A program made the position numbers and the translations under genes. 64,000 nt of DNA from Martelella radicis (GTDB lineage: Bacteria; Pseudomonadota; Alphaproteobacteria; Rhizobiales; Rhizobiaceae). The notes under the pieces are model-generated. The model was not told the origin of the DNA. It worked only from the letters and a program-made list of their open reading frames with translations, and did not search any database. The stretch spans positions 434,001 through 498,000 of the forward strand of contig NZ_JACIDZ010000001.1 in assembly GCF_014196625.1 (NCBI RefSeq), given 5' to 3'. This document shows positions 1 through 8,729 of this stretch, piece after piece; positions within the stretch are counted from its first letter, which is position 1, and the number at the start of each line of letters is the position of its first letter.

Positions 1-1392
1 CGCGACGAGATCGGCGACGAGCTGAACAAGATCGGCGACGAGATCAAGTCCTATCTTGAAATCCTGTCTTCGCGTGTGCGGATTCAGGAAATCATCAAGG
101 AAGAGATGGTCGCCGTGCGCGACGAATTCGGCACGCCGCGCCGCACCGAAATCCTCGAAGGCGGCCCCGACATGGACGATGAGGACCTCATCGCCCGCGA
201 GGACATGGTCGTTACCGTTTCGCGCAACGGCTACATCAAGCGCGTGCCGCTCAATACCTACCGCGCCCAGCGGCGCGGCGGCAGGGGGCGCGCCGGCATG
301 TCGATCCGCGACGAGGATTTCGTCACCCGCGTGTTCGTTGCCAATACCCACACGCCTGTGCTGTTCTTCTCCTCGCGCGGCATCGTCTACAAGGAGAAGG
401 TCTGGCGTCTGCCGATCGGCACGCCGCAATCGCGCGGCAAGGCTTTGATCAACATGCTGCCGCTGCAGCAGGGCGAGGCGATCACCTCCATTCTGGCGCT
501 GCCGGAAGACGAGGAAAGCTGGGCCGAGCTCGACGTGATGTTCGCCACCACCCGCGGCACGGTCCGCCGCAACAAGCTGTCGGACTTCGTGCAGGTGAAC
601 CGTAACGGCAAGATCGCGATGAAGCTCGATGACGAGAATGATCGCATCCTGTCGGTCTGGACATGTACGCCGGATGATGACGTGCTGCTGACGACGGCCA
701 TGGGCCAGGCGATCCGCTTCCCGGTCCCCACCATCCGCGTCTTCGCCGGACGAAACTCCATCGGCGTGCGCGGCATCGCGCTGGCAGATGGCGACGAGGT
801 GATCTCGATGACCATCGTCAGCCATAACGACGCCGAGCCGTGGGAGCGCGCCGCCTATCTGAAACGCGCAGCCCTTGAGCGCCGCACCGAGACCGGGGAG
901 GGCGAGGATATCGCGCTTGTCGGCGAGGAAGTCGCGGAAGAGGGCACGCTCAACGATGATCGCTACGAGGAACTGAAGTTCCGCGAGCAGTTCATCCTGA
1001 CGGTGACGGAAAAGGGCTTCGGCAAGCGTTCGTCGTCCTATGACTTCCGCATCTCCGGCCGCGGCGGCAAGGGCATCCGCGCCACCGACACGTCGAAGAC
1101 CGGCGAGATCGGACGTCTGGTCGCGGCCTTCCCGGTTCTCGACCGTGACCAGCTCATGCTGGTCACCAATGCGGGACAGCTGATCCGCGTGCCGGTCGAC
1201 GATATCCGCATCGCCAGCCGTGCCACAAAGGGCGTGACGGTGTTCAAGACCGGGGCCGATGAAAAGGTCGTCTCCGTAGAGGTCATCTCCGAACCCGAGG
1301 AGGCCGAACCCGTCGAGGAGGAAGGCGCGGAAGAGGCTTCGGCCGACGGCGCACCCGCCGCCGAGACAGGCGAGGGTGACGGCGACGCCTGA
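1..1392 (+). CDS. gyrA: DNA gyrase subunit A, C-terminal part (5' end outside window)
   Basis: The frame is open from base 1, so only the last 463 residues are present. It holds the end of the coiled-coil tower/breakage-reunion region and the C-terminal beta-pinwheel that wraps DNA. The GyrA-box QRRGGRG is encoded at 268-288, and repeated blade-like segments (for example FVTRVFVANTHTPVLFFSSR and GRGGKGIRATDT) follow the GyrA rather than the ParC pattern. The protein ends in an acidic Glu/Ala/Gly-rich tail. As part of the A2B2 gyrase it introduces negative supercoils using ATP hydrolysed by GyrB. A strong terminator follows the stop. The drug-resistance-determining N-terminal region lies outside the window. 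Confidence 0.96.
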   Translation, partial: RDEIGDELNKIGDEIKSYLEILSSRVRIQEIIKEEMVAVRDEFGTPRRTEILEGGPDMDDEDLIAREDMVVTVSRNGYIKRVPLNTYRAQRRGGRGRAGMSIRDEDFVTRVFVANTHTPVLFFSSRGIVYKEKVWRLPIGTPQSRGKALINMLPLQQGEAITSILALPEDEESWAELDVMFATTRGTVRRNKLSDFVQVNRNGKIAMKLDDENDRILSVWTCTPDDDVLLTTAMGQAIRFPVPTIRVFAGRNSIGVRGIALADGDEVISMTIVSHNDAEPWERAAYLKRAALERRTETGEGEDIALVGEEVAEEGTLNDDRYEELKFREQFILTVTEKGFGKRSSSYDFRISGRGGKGIRATDTSKTGEIGRLVAAFPVLDRDQLMLVTNAGQLIRVPVDDIRIASRATKGVTVFKTGADEKVVSVEVISEPEEAEPVEEEGAEEASADGAPAAETGEGDGDA

Positions 1393-1414
1393 GCGGTTCT
1401 TCGCGAATTCAGGA

Positions 1415-1442
1415 AGCCGGGCTGCTGAGCCCGGCTTTTTTT
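1415..1442 (+). terminator. Rho-independent terminator of gyrA
   Basis: A perfect 9-bp stem, AGCCGGGCT/AGCCCGGCT, with a 4-nt loop is followed by seven T. It sits 23 bases after the gyrA stop. Confidence 0.9.
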
Positions 1443-1472
1443 ATCGATCGAGATATCCTGAGGGGTGCCAGC

Positions 1473-2189
1473 GTGACAGAGAATTCCGCAGCCAAATTTG
1501 ACCGGTCAAGAGCCGGTGAATATGCCCGCCAGAGCCGTATCGGCCTTGCCGGCTATGACGCCTGCCATGAACTCTCCGCCTGCATGCTGTCTGCCGCAAT
1601 CGGCGCGGGCAAGCCGGCGCGGCTCCTGATCGTCGGCGCGGGCGGGACAGCGGGCGAGATCATCGAAGCGGCACGTCTGGAGCCAGAATGGCGCTTCGTC
1701 GCCGTCGATCCCTCCGAGCCGATGATGGAGCTTGCGCGGTCTTATCTGGCCGAGGCCGATCTATCCGACCGGATCGAGATCGTTCTCGGTTCTGTTTCCG
1801 ACATCGGGCCGGACGAGCCTTTCGACGCGGCGATCATGATCGGCGTCCTGCACCACCTGCCCGGCGACGCGGCAAAACGCGATATCCTGGCGGAGATTTC
1901 AACGCGCCTGAAACCGGACGCCCCGCTGGTTATAGCCGGGAATTATCGTTCCTATGCCTCCGAGCCATTGCTCATGGCGGCCTGGGCCAATCGCTGGCGC
2001 CTGCATGGCGAGACCCCCGATGTGGTGGAGCAAAAGATGGGGCGGCTGATCCAGGGCGCCGAGCCGCCTCAATCGGAGGAAGCGGTACTCGCTCTCCTGG
2101 CGGAAGCCGGCTTTGTCGGCCCAGTCCGTTTCTTTGCAAGCCTCTTCTGGGGCGCTTGGCTGGCGCGTCGCGAAAACGCGGGCGCATGA
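1473..2189 (+). CDS. Class I SAM-dependent methyltransferase, substrate unknown
   Basis: This is a 238-residue protein. The GTG start is preceded by AGGGG at 1461-1465. The Rossmann methyltransferase motif I (LLIVGAGGTAGE) lies near residue 50, followed by the acidic motif II (FVAVDPSE) and a motif IV/post-IV stretch with GVLHHLPGD, which resembles the ubiE/Methyltransf_12 type. No substrate-specific domain is visible, so the acceptor cannot be named. It stands between the gyrA terminator and coaD, with 72 bases to coaD, and could be co-transcribed with coaD. I am confident of the fold only. Confidence 0.8.
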   Translation: MTENSAAKFDRSRAGEYARQSRIGLAGYDACHELSACMLSAAIGAGKPARLLIVGAGGTAGEIIEAARLEPEWRFVAVDPSEPMMELARSYLAEADLSDRIEIVLGSVSDIGPDEPFDAAIMIGVLHHLPGDAAKRDILAEISTRLKPDAPLVIAGNYRSYASEPLLMAAWANRWRLHGETPDVVEQKMGRLIQGAEPPQSEEAVLALLAEAGFVGPVRFFASLFWGAWLARRENAGA

Positions 2190-2261
2190 ACCGCCTGCAA
2201 GCGGCTTGCGGCCTGCCACATTCCATGACAAAAGGCCGAGACCGAAACCGAGGCATGACGA

Positions 2262-2756
2262 ATGGCAACGGCTTTTTACCCCGGCTCCTTCGACCCGATG
2301 ACCAATGGCCACCTCGACGTGGTGCTGCAGGCGCTCAATATCGCCGACAGGCTGGTATTGGGCATCGGCATCAATGCGGGCAAGAAACCGCTTTTCGAAT
2401 TCGAGGAGCGCGCTGATTTCCTGCGCCGTGCGGTCGCTGAAAACCTGCCGCAAAGAGCGAATGATCTTTCCGTCGTAGCCTTCCAGGGCCTTGCCATCGA
2501 CGCCGCCCGCAACAATGGCGCCGGCATGATCATCCGCGGCCTGCGCGACAGCACAGATTTCGCCTATGAAATGCAGATGGCCGGCATGAACGGCGCTATG
2601 GCGCCGGATATCCAGACCGTATTTTTGCCGGCAAAGCCGGCGTCGCGTCCGATATCGGCCACATTGGTGCGGCAGGTCGCTGCCATGGGCGGCGATGTGG
2701 AGCGCTTTGTGCCGGATTTTGTGGCAACCGCGCTGAAGGCGAAATTCCCGCGCTAG
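2262..2756 (+). CDS. coaD: Pantetheine-phosphate adenylyltransferase
   Basis: This 164-residue enzyme has the usual length for the family. It transfers AMP from ATP to 4'-phosphopantetheine to give dephospho-CoA, the penultimate step of CoA synthesis, in the cytoplasm. The N-terminus carries the nucleotidyltransferase HIGH-like motif ([18 protein letters not shown] at residues 14-17). Downstream are the conserved [18 protein letters not shown] segment and the ISATLVR motif, which corresponds to ISSTxVR. GAGG lies eight bases before the ATG. It opens a likely operon with the two cyclophilin genes; gyrA-coaD-ppi-queA-tgt is a common rhizobial order. Confidence 0.95.
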   Translation: MATAFYPGSFDPMTNGHLDVVLQALNIADRLVLGIGINAGKKPLFEFEERADFLRRAVAENLPQRANDLSVVAFQGLAIDAARNNGAGMIIRGLRDSTDFAYEMQMAGMNGAMAPDIQTVFLPAKPASRPISATLVRQVAAMGGDVERFVPDFVATALKAKFPR

Positions 2757-2793
2757 AGCCCGGGCAGAGGAAACGACTTTCAAGGAGAAAACC

Positions 2794-3372
2794 ATGAGGA
2801 AGACGATTGCTGGACTGGCTGCGGCCACAATGATGACGGCGGCCTCGCTTGCAGGCATGGCACACGCGCAGCAGGGCGAGGACCTTCTGACCCTCAACAC
2901 GACCGATGGTCCGGTGGTCATCGAGCTTTTCGATGAGGAAGCGCCTGAGAACGTCGCCCGTGTCAAGGAACTGGCCGAGGAAGGCGCTTATGACAATGTG
3001 GTCTTTCATCGTGTGATCGGCGGCTTCATGGCGCAGACCGGCGATGTCCAGTTCGGTGATACCGAGGACGGCTTCGATCTCAACAAGGCCGGGATGGGCG
3101 GTTCCGACATGCCCGACCTGCCGGCCGAATTCTCCGACATTCCGTTCAAGCGCGGTGTGGTCGGCATGGCCCGCTCGCAGAACCCGAATTCGGCCAATTC
3201 GCAGTTCTTCATCATGTTCGCCGATGCCCCGCATCTGAACGGCCAGTACACCGTTATCGGCGAGGTCGTTGAAGGCATGGATAATGTCGACAAGATCAAG
3301 AAAGGCGACGCCGCGCAGAATGGCAAGGTCAGCAATCCGGACAAGATCCTGAGCGCGACCGTCAGCCAGTAA
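2794..3372 (+). CDS. Exported cyclophilin-type peptidylprolyl isomerase
   Basis: A 192-residue cyclophilin. A cleavable signal peptide at residues 1-25 has a charged start, an Ala-rich core and an AHA-Q cleavage site, so the mature protein should act in the periplasm. It catalyses cis/trans isomerisation of Xaa-Pro bonds. Core motifs are VVFHRVIGGFMAQTGD, with the catalytic Arg region, and MARSQNPNSANSQFFI. The Trp that gives high cyclosporin affinity in eukaryotic cyclophilins is absent, as in most bacterial ones. AAGGAG stands a few bases before the start. The next gene is a close cytoplasmic paralogue, suggesting tandem duplication with one copy retaining a signal peptide. Confidence 0.93.
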   Translation: MRKTIAGLAAATMMTAASLAGMAHAQQGEDLLTLNTTDGPVVIELFDEEAPENVARVKELAEEGAYDNVVFHRVIGGFMAQTGDVQFGDTEDGFDLNKAGMGGSDMPDLPAEFSDIPFKRGVVGMARSQNPNSANSQFFIMFADAPHLNGQYTVIGEVVEGMDNVDKIKKGDAAQNGKVSNPDKILSATVSQ

Positions 3373-3407
3373 CCCATTTCGACCTAGCTCAGCCACAGGA
3401 GAACCAG

Positions 3408-3908
3408 ATGGCCGAAATCAAAGACCCGGAAAGCACTTTCATCATGGAGACGACCAAGGGAAAGGTCGTCATCGAGGCGTTTCCGAATGTTGCCCCCAAG
3501 CATGTCGACCGAATTCGCGAACTGACCCGCGAAGGCGCCTATGACGGCGTCGTCTTCCATCGCGTCATTTCCGATTTCATGGCGCAGGGCGGCGACGTCG
3601 AGCATGGCAAGAAGGGCGGCAACGCAGGCCGCGCCGGCACGGGCGGTTCGGACAAGCCGGACCTTCCGGCCGAGTTCTCCTCCGTGCGCCACATTCGCGG
3701 CACCTGCTCGATGGCCCGCTCGCAGAACCCGAATTCCGCCAATTCGCAGTTCTTCATCTGCTTCACCGATGCCCCCTGGCTCGACAAGCAGTACACCGTC
3801 TGGGGCCAGGTCGTCGAAGGCATGGACGCCGTTGATGCTTTCGAACGCGGCGAGCCCGTACGCAATCCCGACCACATCATTTCGATGAAGGTGGCAGCGG
3901 ACGTTTGA
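3408..3908 (+). CDS. ppiB: Cytoplasmic cyclophilin-type peptidylprolyl isomerase
   Basis: A 166-residue cyclophilin without signal peptide, clearly paralogous to the gene just upstream. It shares VVFHRVISDFMAQGGD and MARSQNPNSANSQFFI. It has the short GGNAGRAGTGGSDKPDLP insertion common in alphaproteobacterial PpiB. It presumably accelerates proline isomerisation during cytoplasmic folding. AGGAG precedes the ATG and the gap from the exported paralogue is 35 bases, so the pair is probably one transcript. A repeat hairpin and a terminator-like hairpin follow before queA. Confidence 0.92.
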   Translation: MAEIKDPESTFIMETTKGKVVIEAFPNVAPKHVDRIRELTREGAYDGVVFHRVISDFMAQGGDVEHGKKGGNAGRAGTGGSDKPDLPAEFSSVRHIRGTCSMARSQNPNSANSQFFICFTDAPWLDKQYTVWGQVVEGMDAVDAFERGEPVRNPDHIISMKVAADV

Positions 3909-3924
3909 GGTCGGAGCCACCCTT

Positions 3925-3956
3925 CAATCTCTCCCCTCAAGGAAGGGGGGAGATTG
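3925..3956. repeat. Intergenic palindromic hairpin of the CTCCCC/GGGGAG type
   Basis: A 12-bp stem (CAATCTCTCCCC against GGGGGGAGATTG, one G-T wobble) with an 8-nt loop. Elements of this look are dispersed between genes in many rhizobial genomes. Only one copy is visible here, so its repetitive nature is inferred from family knowledge. Confidence 0.6.
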
Positions 3957-3980
3957 GTTGGAGCAAAGCTGAGAAGCCAC

Positions 3981-4009
3981 AACCCGCCCGGCCAAGGCCG
4001 GCGGGTTTT
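3981..4009 (+). terminator. Terminator-like hairpin upstream of queA
   Basis: AACCCGCC plus GGCC pairs with GGCC plus GGCGGGTT (one bulged C, 2-nt loop), followed by only four T. It may end the cyclophilin transcript or attenuate entry into queA-tgt. Confidence 0.65.
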
Positions 4010-4034
4010 CGAATTTGAGAAATGTCCTGATACA

Positions 4035-5111
4035 ATGCGTGTAGACCTCTTCGACTTCGATCTTCCGGACGAGAATATCGCCTTGCGGCCCGCAGATCCG
4101 CGCGACAGCGCGCGCATGCTGCTGATCCGGCCCGACGGCACGCCGGCACTCGAAGACCGCATCGTCAGTGAATTGCCATCCTTTCTGAAACCCGGCGACG
4201 CGCTGGTGTTCAATGATACCAAGGTCATCCCGGCGCAGCTCGAAGGCATTCGAAAGCGCGACGGCGGCGAGGATGTGCCGGTTTCCGCCACGCTGCACTT
4301 GCGCAAGGCCGACAATCTCTGGCACGCCTTTGCCCGGCCCGGAAAGCGCATCAAGGTCGGCGACCGCCTTTACTTCGCCGCTGCCGACGGATCGGCCGAG
4401 CTGGTGGCCGAGGTAACCGAGAAGCGGGAAGGGGGAGAGGTGGCGCTGACCTTTGCCGCACGTGGTGCTCTCCTCGACGAAGCGCTGATGCGGGTCGGCC
4501 ATGTGCCGCTGCCGCCCTATATCGCCTCAAAACGCGCCGAGGACGGCAAGGACCGGGATGACTACCAGACCGTCTATGCGCGCGAGAACGGCGCGGTCGC
4601 CGCGCCGACAGCCGGCCTGCATTTCACGCCGCGGCTTCTGACCGCGCTGGAGGAAGCCGGCATCGAAAAACATTTCGTCACGCTTCATGTCGGAGCAGGA
4701 ACGTTCCTGCCGGTCAAGGCCGACGACACCGACGACCACAAGATGCATTTCGAGCGCGGCATCGTGACGCCGGAAACCGCCGAAGCGCTGAACGCGGTCA
4801 AGGCGCGGGGCGGTCGGATCGTCTCGGTCGGCACGACCTCGCTGCGGCTGCTGGAAAGCGCCGCCGCGGAAGACGGGACAATCGGCGCCTGGGAAGGCGA
4901 GACCGGCATTTTCATCACGCCCGGCTATCGCTTTCGCGCCGTCGATATGCTGATGACCAATTTCCACCTGCCGAAATCGACGCTGTTCATGCTGGTTTCG
5001 GCCTTTAGCGGGCTGGACACCATGCGCGCGGCGTATGCGCATGCGATCGGAACCGGCTACCGTTTCTATTCCTACGGCGATTCCAGCCTGCTGTTCAGGA
5101 AAGACCGATGA
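4035..5111 (+). CDS. queA: S-adenosylmethionine:tRNA ribosyltransferase-isomerase
   Basis: A 358-residue protein of normal QueA length. It transfers the ribosyl moiety of SAM to 7-aminomethyl-7-deazaguanine in tRNA to give epoxyqueuosine. The N-terminus [11 protein letters not shown] followed by [17 protein letters not shown] is the canonical QueA start, so I chose this ATG over an in-frame alternative 81 bases upstream. Further family blocks are [43 protein letters not shown] and [19 protein letters not shown]. The stop overlaps the tgt start by four bases (ATGA), so the two queuosine genes are translationally coupled. Confidence 0.96.
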   Translation: MRVDLFDFDLPDENIALRPADPRDSARMLLIRPDGTPALEDRIVSELPSFLKPGDALVFNDTKVIPAQLEGIRKRDGGEDVPVSATLHLRKADNLWHAFARPGKRIKVGDRLYFAAADGSAELVAEVTEKREGGEVALTFAARGALLDEALMRVGHVPLPPYIASKRAEDGKDRDDYQTVYARENGAVAAPTAGLHFTPRLLTALEEAGIEKHFVTLHVGAGTFLPVKADDTDDHKMHFERGIVTPETAEALNAVKARGGRIVSVGTTSLRLLESAAAEDGTIGAWEGETGIFITPGYRFRAVDMLMTNFHLPKSTLFMLVSAFSGLDTMRAAYAHAIGTGYRFYSYGDSSLLFRKDR

Positions 5112-6241
5112 GCGAGACCTTCGAATTCACTCTCAAGGCGACGGACGGCAATGCCCGTCTCGGCGCGATCACCATGCCGCGCGGCGAAATCCGCACGCCG
5201 GCCTTCATGCCGGTCGGCACGGCCGGCACTGTGAAGGCGATGTATCTCGACCAGGTGCGCGACCTCGGCGCCGACATCATCCTCGGCAACACGTATCACC
5301 TGATGCTTCGGCCTGGAGCCGAACGGGTGGCGCGCCTTGGCGGCCTGCATTCTCTGATCCGCTGGCAATACCCGATCCTGACGGATTCCGGCGGCTTTCA
5401 GGTGATGTCGCTGGCCGCCCTTCGCCAGATCGACGAGAAGAAGGGCGTCACCTTCAAGTCGCATATCGACGGCAGCGTGCATCACATGAGCCCCGAACGC
5501 TCGATCGAGATCCAGGGGCTTCTGGGTTCCGATATCCAGATGCAACTTGACGAATGCGTCCGGCTTCCGGCGGAGCGGCCGGAGATCGAAAAATCGACCG
5601 AGATGTCGTTGCGCTGGGCCGAACGCTGCCGCATCGCCTTTGGCGACCAGCCCGGCAAGGCGATGTTCGGCATCGTCCAGGGCGGCGATATTCCGGATCT
5701 GCGTATTCGTTCGGCGCGCGGTCTTGCTGACCTCGATCTCAAGGGTTACGCCGTCGGCGGCCTCGCTGTCGGCGAACCGCAGGACGTCATGCTGGCGATG
5801 CTGGAGACCACGCTGCCTGAGTTGCCGACGACAAAGCCGCGCTATCTGATGGGCGTCGGCACGCCTGACGATATCATCAAATCGGTGGCGCGCGGGATCG
5901 ACATGTTCGACTGCGTGATGCCGACGCGGGCAGGGCGCCACGGCCTCGCCTTCACCCGGCGCGGCAAGGTCAATCTCAGGAATGCCCGTCATGCCGAAGA
6001 CCTGCGCCCTCTGGACGAGGAAAGCGATTGCCCGGCCGCGCGCGACTATTCCCGCGCCTATCTGCACCACCTCGTGCGCGCCAATGAATCGCTTGCCGGC
6101 ATGCTGCTGACCTGGAACAACCTGCATTACTATCAGTATCTGATGCAGGGCATCCGTGCTGCTATTGCCGAGGGCCGTTTCGCCGATTTCGTGGGTGAGA
6201 CCCACCAAGGCTGGGCGCGGGGTGACATTCACGCTCTCTAG
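5108..6241 (+). CDS. tgt: tRNA-guanine transglycosylase with most zinc ligands replaced
   Basis: A 377-residue Tgt, which exchanges guanine-34 of GUN anticodons for preQ1 in queuosine synthesis. The active-site residues are present: Asp93 in [12 protein letters not shown] and the nucleophile Asp268 in MFDCVMPTR. The substrate-binding GLAVGE segment is also there. The structural zinc site is not conserved. Where E. coli has Cys302, Cys304, Cys307 and His333, this protein has Ser306, Cys308, Ala311 and Asn337, in [17 protein letters not shown] and TWNNLHYYQ. The flanking sequence aligns without gaps, so this is substitution rather than misalignment. It overlaps queA by four bases. Confidence 0.95.
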   Translation: MSETFEFTLKATDGNARLGAITMPRGEIRTPAFMPVGTAGTVKAMYLDQVRDLGADIILGNTYHLMLRPGAERVARLGGLHSLIRWQYPILTDSGGFQVMSLAALRQIDEKKGVTFKSHIDGSVHHMSPERSIEIQGLLGSDIQMQLDECVRLPAERPEIEKSTEMSLRWAERCRIAFGDQPGKAMFGIVQGGDIPDLRIRSARGLADLDLKGYAVGGLAVGEPQDVMLAMLETTLPELPTTKPRYLMGVGTPDDIIKSVARGIDMFDCVMPTRAGRHGLAFTRRGKVNLRNARHAEDLRPLDEESDCPAARDYSRAYLHHLVRANESLAGMLLTWNNLHYYQYLMQGIRAAIAEGRFADFVGETHQGWARGDIHAL

Positions 6242-6291
6242 GCAATTGGCAGCGCCAAATCGCCGGTCTGAAGATTAATTCGACAAGCCGC

Positions 6292-6323
6292 TTGACCTTG
6301 CCACTAGTGTCAAGCCGCTAGGA
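6292..6323 (+). promoter_or_regulatory. MerR-type promoter/operator for the SDR gene
   Basis: A TTGACC -35 at 6292-6297 is followed by an 18-bp near-perfect palindrome, CTTGCCACTAGTGTCAAG (6297-6314), and a weak -10 (CTAGGA/TAGGAC) about 20 bases after the -35. A dyad filling an over-long spacer is the hallmark of MerR-family promoters. A MerR gene lies just downstream of the controlled gene. Confidence 0.6.
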
Positions 6324-6376
6324 CAAGGGCCTTATCCGGTCGGGCGATACCCGCCCAGACCTGTTTCAGGAAAGGC

Positions 6377-7150
6377 ATGTCCAAGATGGCTGTTGAAAGA
6401 GAATGGCAGGGAAAAGTCGCAATTGTAACCGGAGGGAGTTCCGGTATCGGCAAGGCGACCGCTATCGCGCTCACAGAGCGCGGCGCCAATGTTGTCGTGA
6501 CCGGGCGTGACCCGCGCAAGCTCGAGGATATGCGCGGTTTGTCAGACGCCGTGATCACGGTCGAAGCAAACAGCGCCGACCCGAAATCCGCCGACGACGC
6601 TGTTGAAGCAGCGCTCGCCAGGTGGCAGAGGCTTGATCTCGTGGTCAACAATGCCGGCGCAGGCAGGCCGTTGCCGATCGAATCCTATGATGCGGTCAGC
6701 ATTTCCGAGATCGCCAATGTCAACATTCTCGGTCCCTCAATGCTCCTCAAAGCCGCGTTGCCGGCACTGCGCAAGACGAGAGGCGCAATCGTGAATATCG
6801 GAACCGCAGTCACTCAAGGGGCCGCGCCCGCGCTGGCGCACTATGCCGCCACCAAGGCTGCGCTCGACCATCTGACGAGGTCCTGGGCCGTCGAGCTTGC
6901 AGGCGAGGGCATCCGCGTCAATGCAGTCGCGCCCGGCCCGGTCAAGAGCGCAGCGCTGACCGCCATGATGGGCCTTTCCTCGGACGCTGCCGAAGCTATC
7001 GAAAGGCAGGAGACATCACAGATACCGCTGGGCCGCCGCGGTGTCACCTCCGATATCGTTCCCTGGATACTGAGCCTCGGCGCTGCTTCGAATGAATGGC
7101 TGACGGGACAGGTTATCACCATTGACGGCGGCTGGTCGCTCCGGTCATAG
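6377..7150 (+). CDS. Short-chain dehydrogenase/reductase (SDR), substrate unknown
   Basis: A 257-residue classical SDR. Visible motifs are the cofactor loop TGGSSGIG (residues 18-25), NNAG (91-94), and the catalytic Tyr156 and Lys160 in YAATK. The catalytic Ser position, 13 residues before the Tyr, is Thr143. The tail has the usual PG-x-V/I and GGWS features (NAVAPGPVKS, TIDGGWS). It should be a cytoplasmic NAD(P)H-dependent oxidoreductase; the substrate cannot be read from sequence. AGGA stands five bases before the ATG. A MerR-type promoter precedes it and a MerR gene follows in the same direction, which suggests inducible expression by an electrophile or xenobiotic. Confidence 0.88.
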   Translation: MSKMAVEREWQGKVAIVTGGSSGIGKATAIALTERGANVVVTGRDPRKLEDMRGLSDAVITVEANSADPKSADDAVEAALARWQRLDLVVNNAGAGRPLPIESYDAVSISEIANVNILGPSMLLKAALPALRKTRGAIVNIGTAVTQGAAPALAHYAATKAALDHLTRSWAVELAGEGIRVNAVAPGPVKSAALTAMMGLSSDAAEAIERQETSQIPLGRRGVTSDIVPWILSLGAASNEWLTGQVITIDGGWSLRS

Positions 7151-7274
7151 CTCCGATAAGCGCCGGCGGCGCGATTTGCCGCTGGCGCGGTCTTGCGGAT
7201 CAGTTCCGGCATCAACACCTAAGTCAGGCGGGCCGAGAAGTGCCAGGCAGATGAAGAGACGGAAGAGAAACCCA

Positions 7275-7721
7275 ATGCAGATCAAGGAAGCCGCCGCAAG
7301 GCTCGGAATCACGCAGCGCATGCTGCGCCACTACGAGACGGCTGGCCTGATGGAGGCCCGCCGCTTCGAGAATGGATATCGTGATTACAGCGCGTCCGAT
7401 CTGCGCCGCGCCGAAAGGATTCGCGATCTGATCGAAACCGGTTTTTCCACACGCGAGATCCGGTCGATGGCTGCATGCCTTTCGGATGAGGGCGCGGGCC
7501 CTTGCGAGGGCGGCATCACGCAGCTGCTTGCGAAGCTCGAACATATCGACAGGCTTCGAGCCGATCTGGACACCCGGCGCGACGCCGTGCTGAGCCGCAT
7601 CGCCAGCCTTCGCAAGTCGCTGTCGAAAGGCCATGAGGACGAGGAGGCCTTGGCCGCGGTTTCGGCAAGCCGACCGGAAAGCGCGCCTCGGCAAGCGCCA
7701 GTGCATGGCGGCAATTGGTGA
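7275..7721 (+). CDS. MerR-family transcriptional regulator
   Basis: A 148-residue regulator. The winged HTH at residues 1-70 (MQIKEAAARLGITQRMLRHYETAGL, then NGYRDYS) is typical of MerR. A C-terminal dimerisation coiled coil follows (LAKLEHIDRLRADLDTRRDAVLSRIASLRKSL). It has Cys68 and Cys77 but no recognised metal-binding C-terminal motif, so metal sensing is not supported. I started at the ATG giving the canonical N-terminus, preceded by GGAAGAG; longer in-frame starts add low-complexity sequence. It lies 124 bases after the SDR gene and probably controls it through the dyad at 6297-6314. Confidence 0.88.
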   Translation: MQIKEAAARLGITQRMLRHYETAGLMEARRFENGYRDYSASDLRRAERIRDLIETGFSTREIRSMAACLSDEGAGPCEGGITQLLAKLEHIDRLRADLDTRRDAVLSRIASLRKSLSKGHEDEEALAAVSASRPESAPRQAPVHGGNW

Positions 7722-7879
7722 GGCTCTCCAGTTTCCCGCGCGATAAGAAAGGTCGCCAGACAGGGAGCAGGACAGAACATGCAGCATCGGAATGCGCCAG
7801 GCAGAGCCCGCGTCAAAACCACCCACAGTAAAATCGCATAAGGTAGATTATGGAACTAAAATAGGTCTACGAATACGGC

Positions 7880-7920
7880 GTGCCCACGCACGGCTTGTCT
7901 TCGCGACCGCATGTGGGCAC
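7880..7920. other. Inverted repeat in the MerR/IalB convergent gap
   Basis: GTGCCCAC (7880-7887) and GTGGGCAC (7913-7920) form a perfect 8-bp stem around a 25-base loop with weak internal pairing. No T-run follows on either strand. It may still limit read-through between the convergent genes. Confidence 0.35.
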
Positions 7921-7936
7921 CAAATCGCGCAGCGAA

Positions 7937-8461
7937 TTAGCGCAGAGCATTCAACCTGTTGAAGGCTGCTGTGAAACCTTTGAGTGATGCTGAAATGTCA
8001 ATCCGATCGCTCCCGTCGATCGGCGTCGCCATGATATGAAGAACGCCTCCATTCTTCAGTCGCTCCAGCATGTTGGCGTCGAATTCGATCGGCACCAGGC
8101 AGCCCTGCGGCAGACAGGTCGAGAACCCGAAGGTCGCCCCGGTGCCATCAGTATCGATCGTCATCGTGACGCCCTTAGCCAGCGCAAGGCCAAACGGCAT
8201 GATGAGCATGCCTTGAGCGCGGTCGGTCGCAGGCGCATTCAATTCGATCGTGAGAACTCGCTGACCGCTGTCCTTGGCGACCTGGCTGTGGATCATCGCG
8301 CAACGGTCGGTCGTGCCGTCGGAAACACAGGTCACGCGCCAGTCCTGATAGGTTTCGTTGAGCGAGCTGGCGCCATCCGGCAAGGCCGAGAAAGCCGGAT
8401 TGACTGGCGCCGCAGCAAGAAGAATAGCCGCGGCCACGGCTGTCGCAAGACGAGTTTTCAC
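7937..8461 (-). CDS. Invasion-associated locus B (IalB) family exported protein
   Basis: A 174-residue protein with a signal peptide (residues 1-26, positively charged start, Ala/Leu core, AFSA site), so it is periplasmic or surface located. The mature part fits the IalB family: WRVTCVSDGTTDRCAMIHSQ, RVLTIELNAP, MLIMPFGLALAKGVTMTID, then paired cysteines in FSTCLPQGCLVPIEFD and a closing phi-x-phi-LKGFTAAFNRL segment. The family is named from Bartonella erythrocyte invasion but is widespread in non-pathogenic rhizobia, where its role is unclear. It is divergent from the efflux genes that follow. Confidence 0.88.
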   Translation of the reverse strand: MKTRLATAVAAAILLAAAPVNPAFSALPDGASSLNETYQDWRVTCVSDGTTDRCAMIHSQVAKDSGQRVLTIELNAPATDRAQGMLIMPFGLALAKGVTMTIDTDGTGATFGFSTCLPQGCLVPIEFDANMLERLKNGGVLHIMATPIDGSDRIDISASLKGFTAAFNRLNALR

Positions 8462-8729
8462 CGAATATCTCCCATAAATCCCTGCCCGTCATGGCGCTTG
8501 CGGCGCTTCCGGGTTCCTGATTGCATGTATGGATAGCATGATTCGCCCGAGGCTAAATACATGGACGGCTACCCTGGGTTGCCTTCCCTTTGAAATAAAG
8601 TTTTATGAAGCCGTCAGTATTCCTTTTGTCCAAGCCGATTTCGTCTGTCCTGCGCTTGCATGCGGGCAGCTTCGTGGCCATAGTCGCGGCAATTCGTTCA
8701 ATGCGCAGCCCCAGACAGGAGCTCCACCA

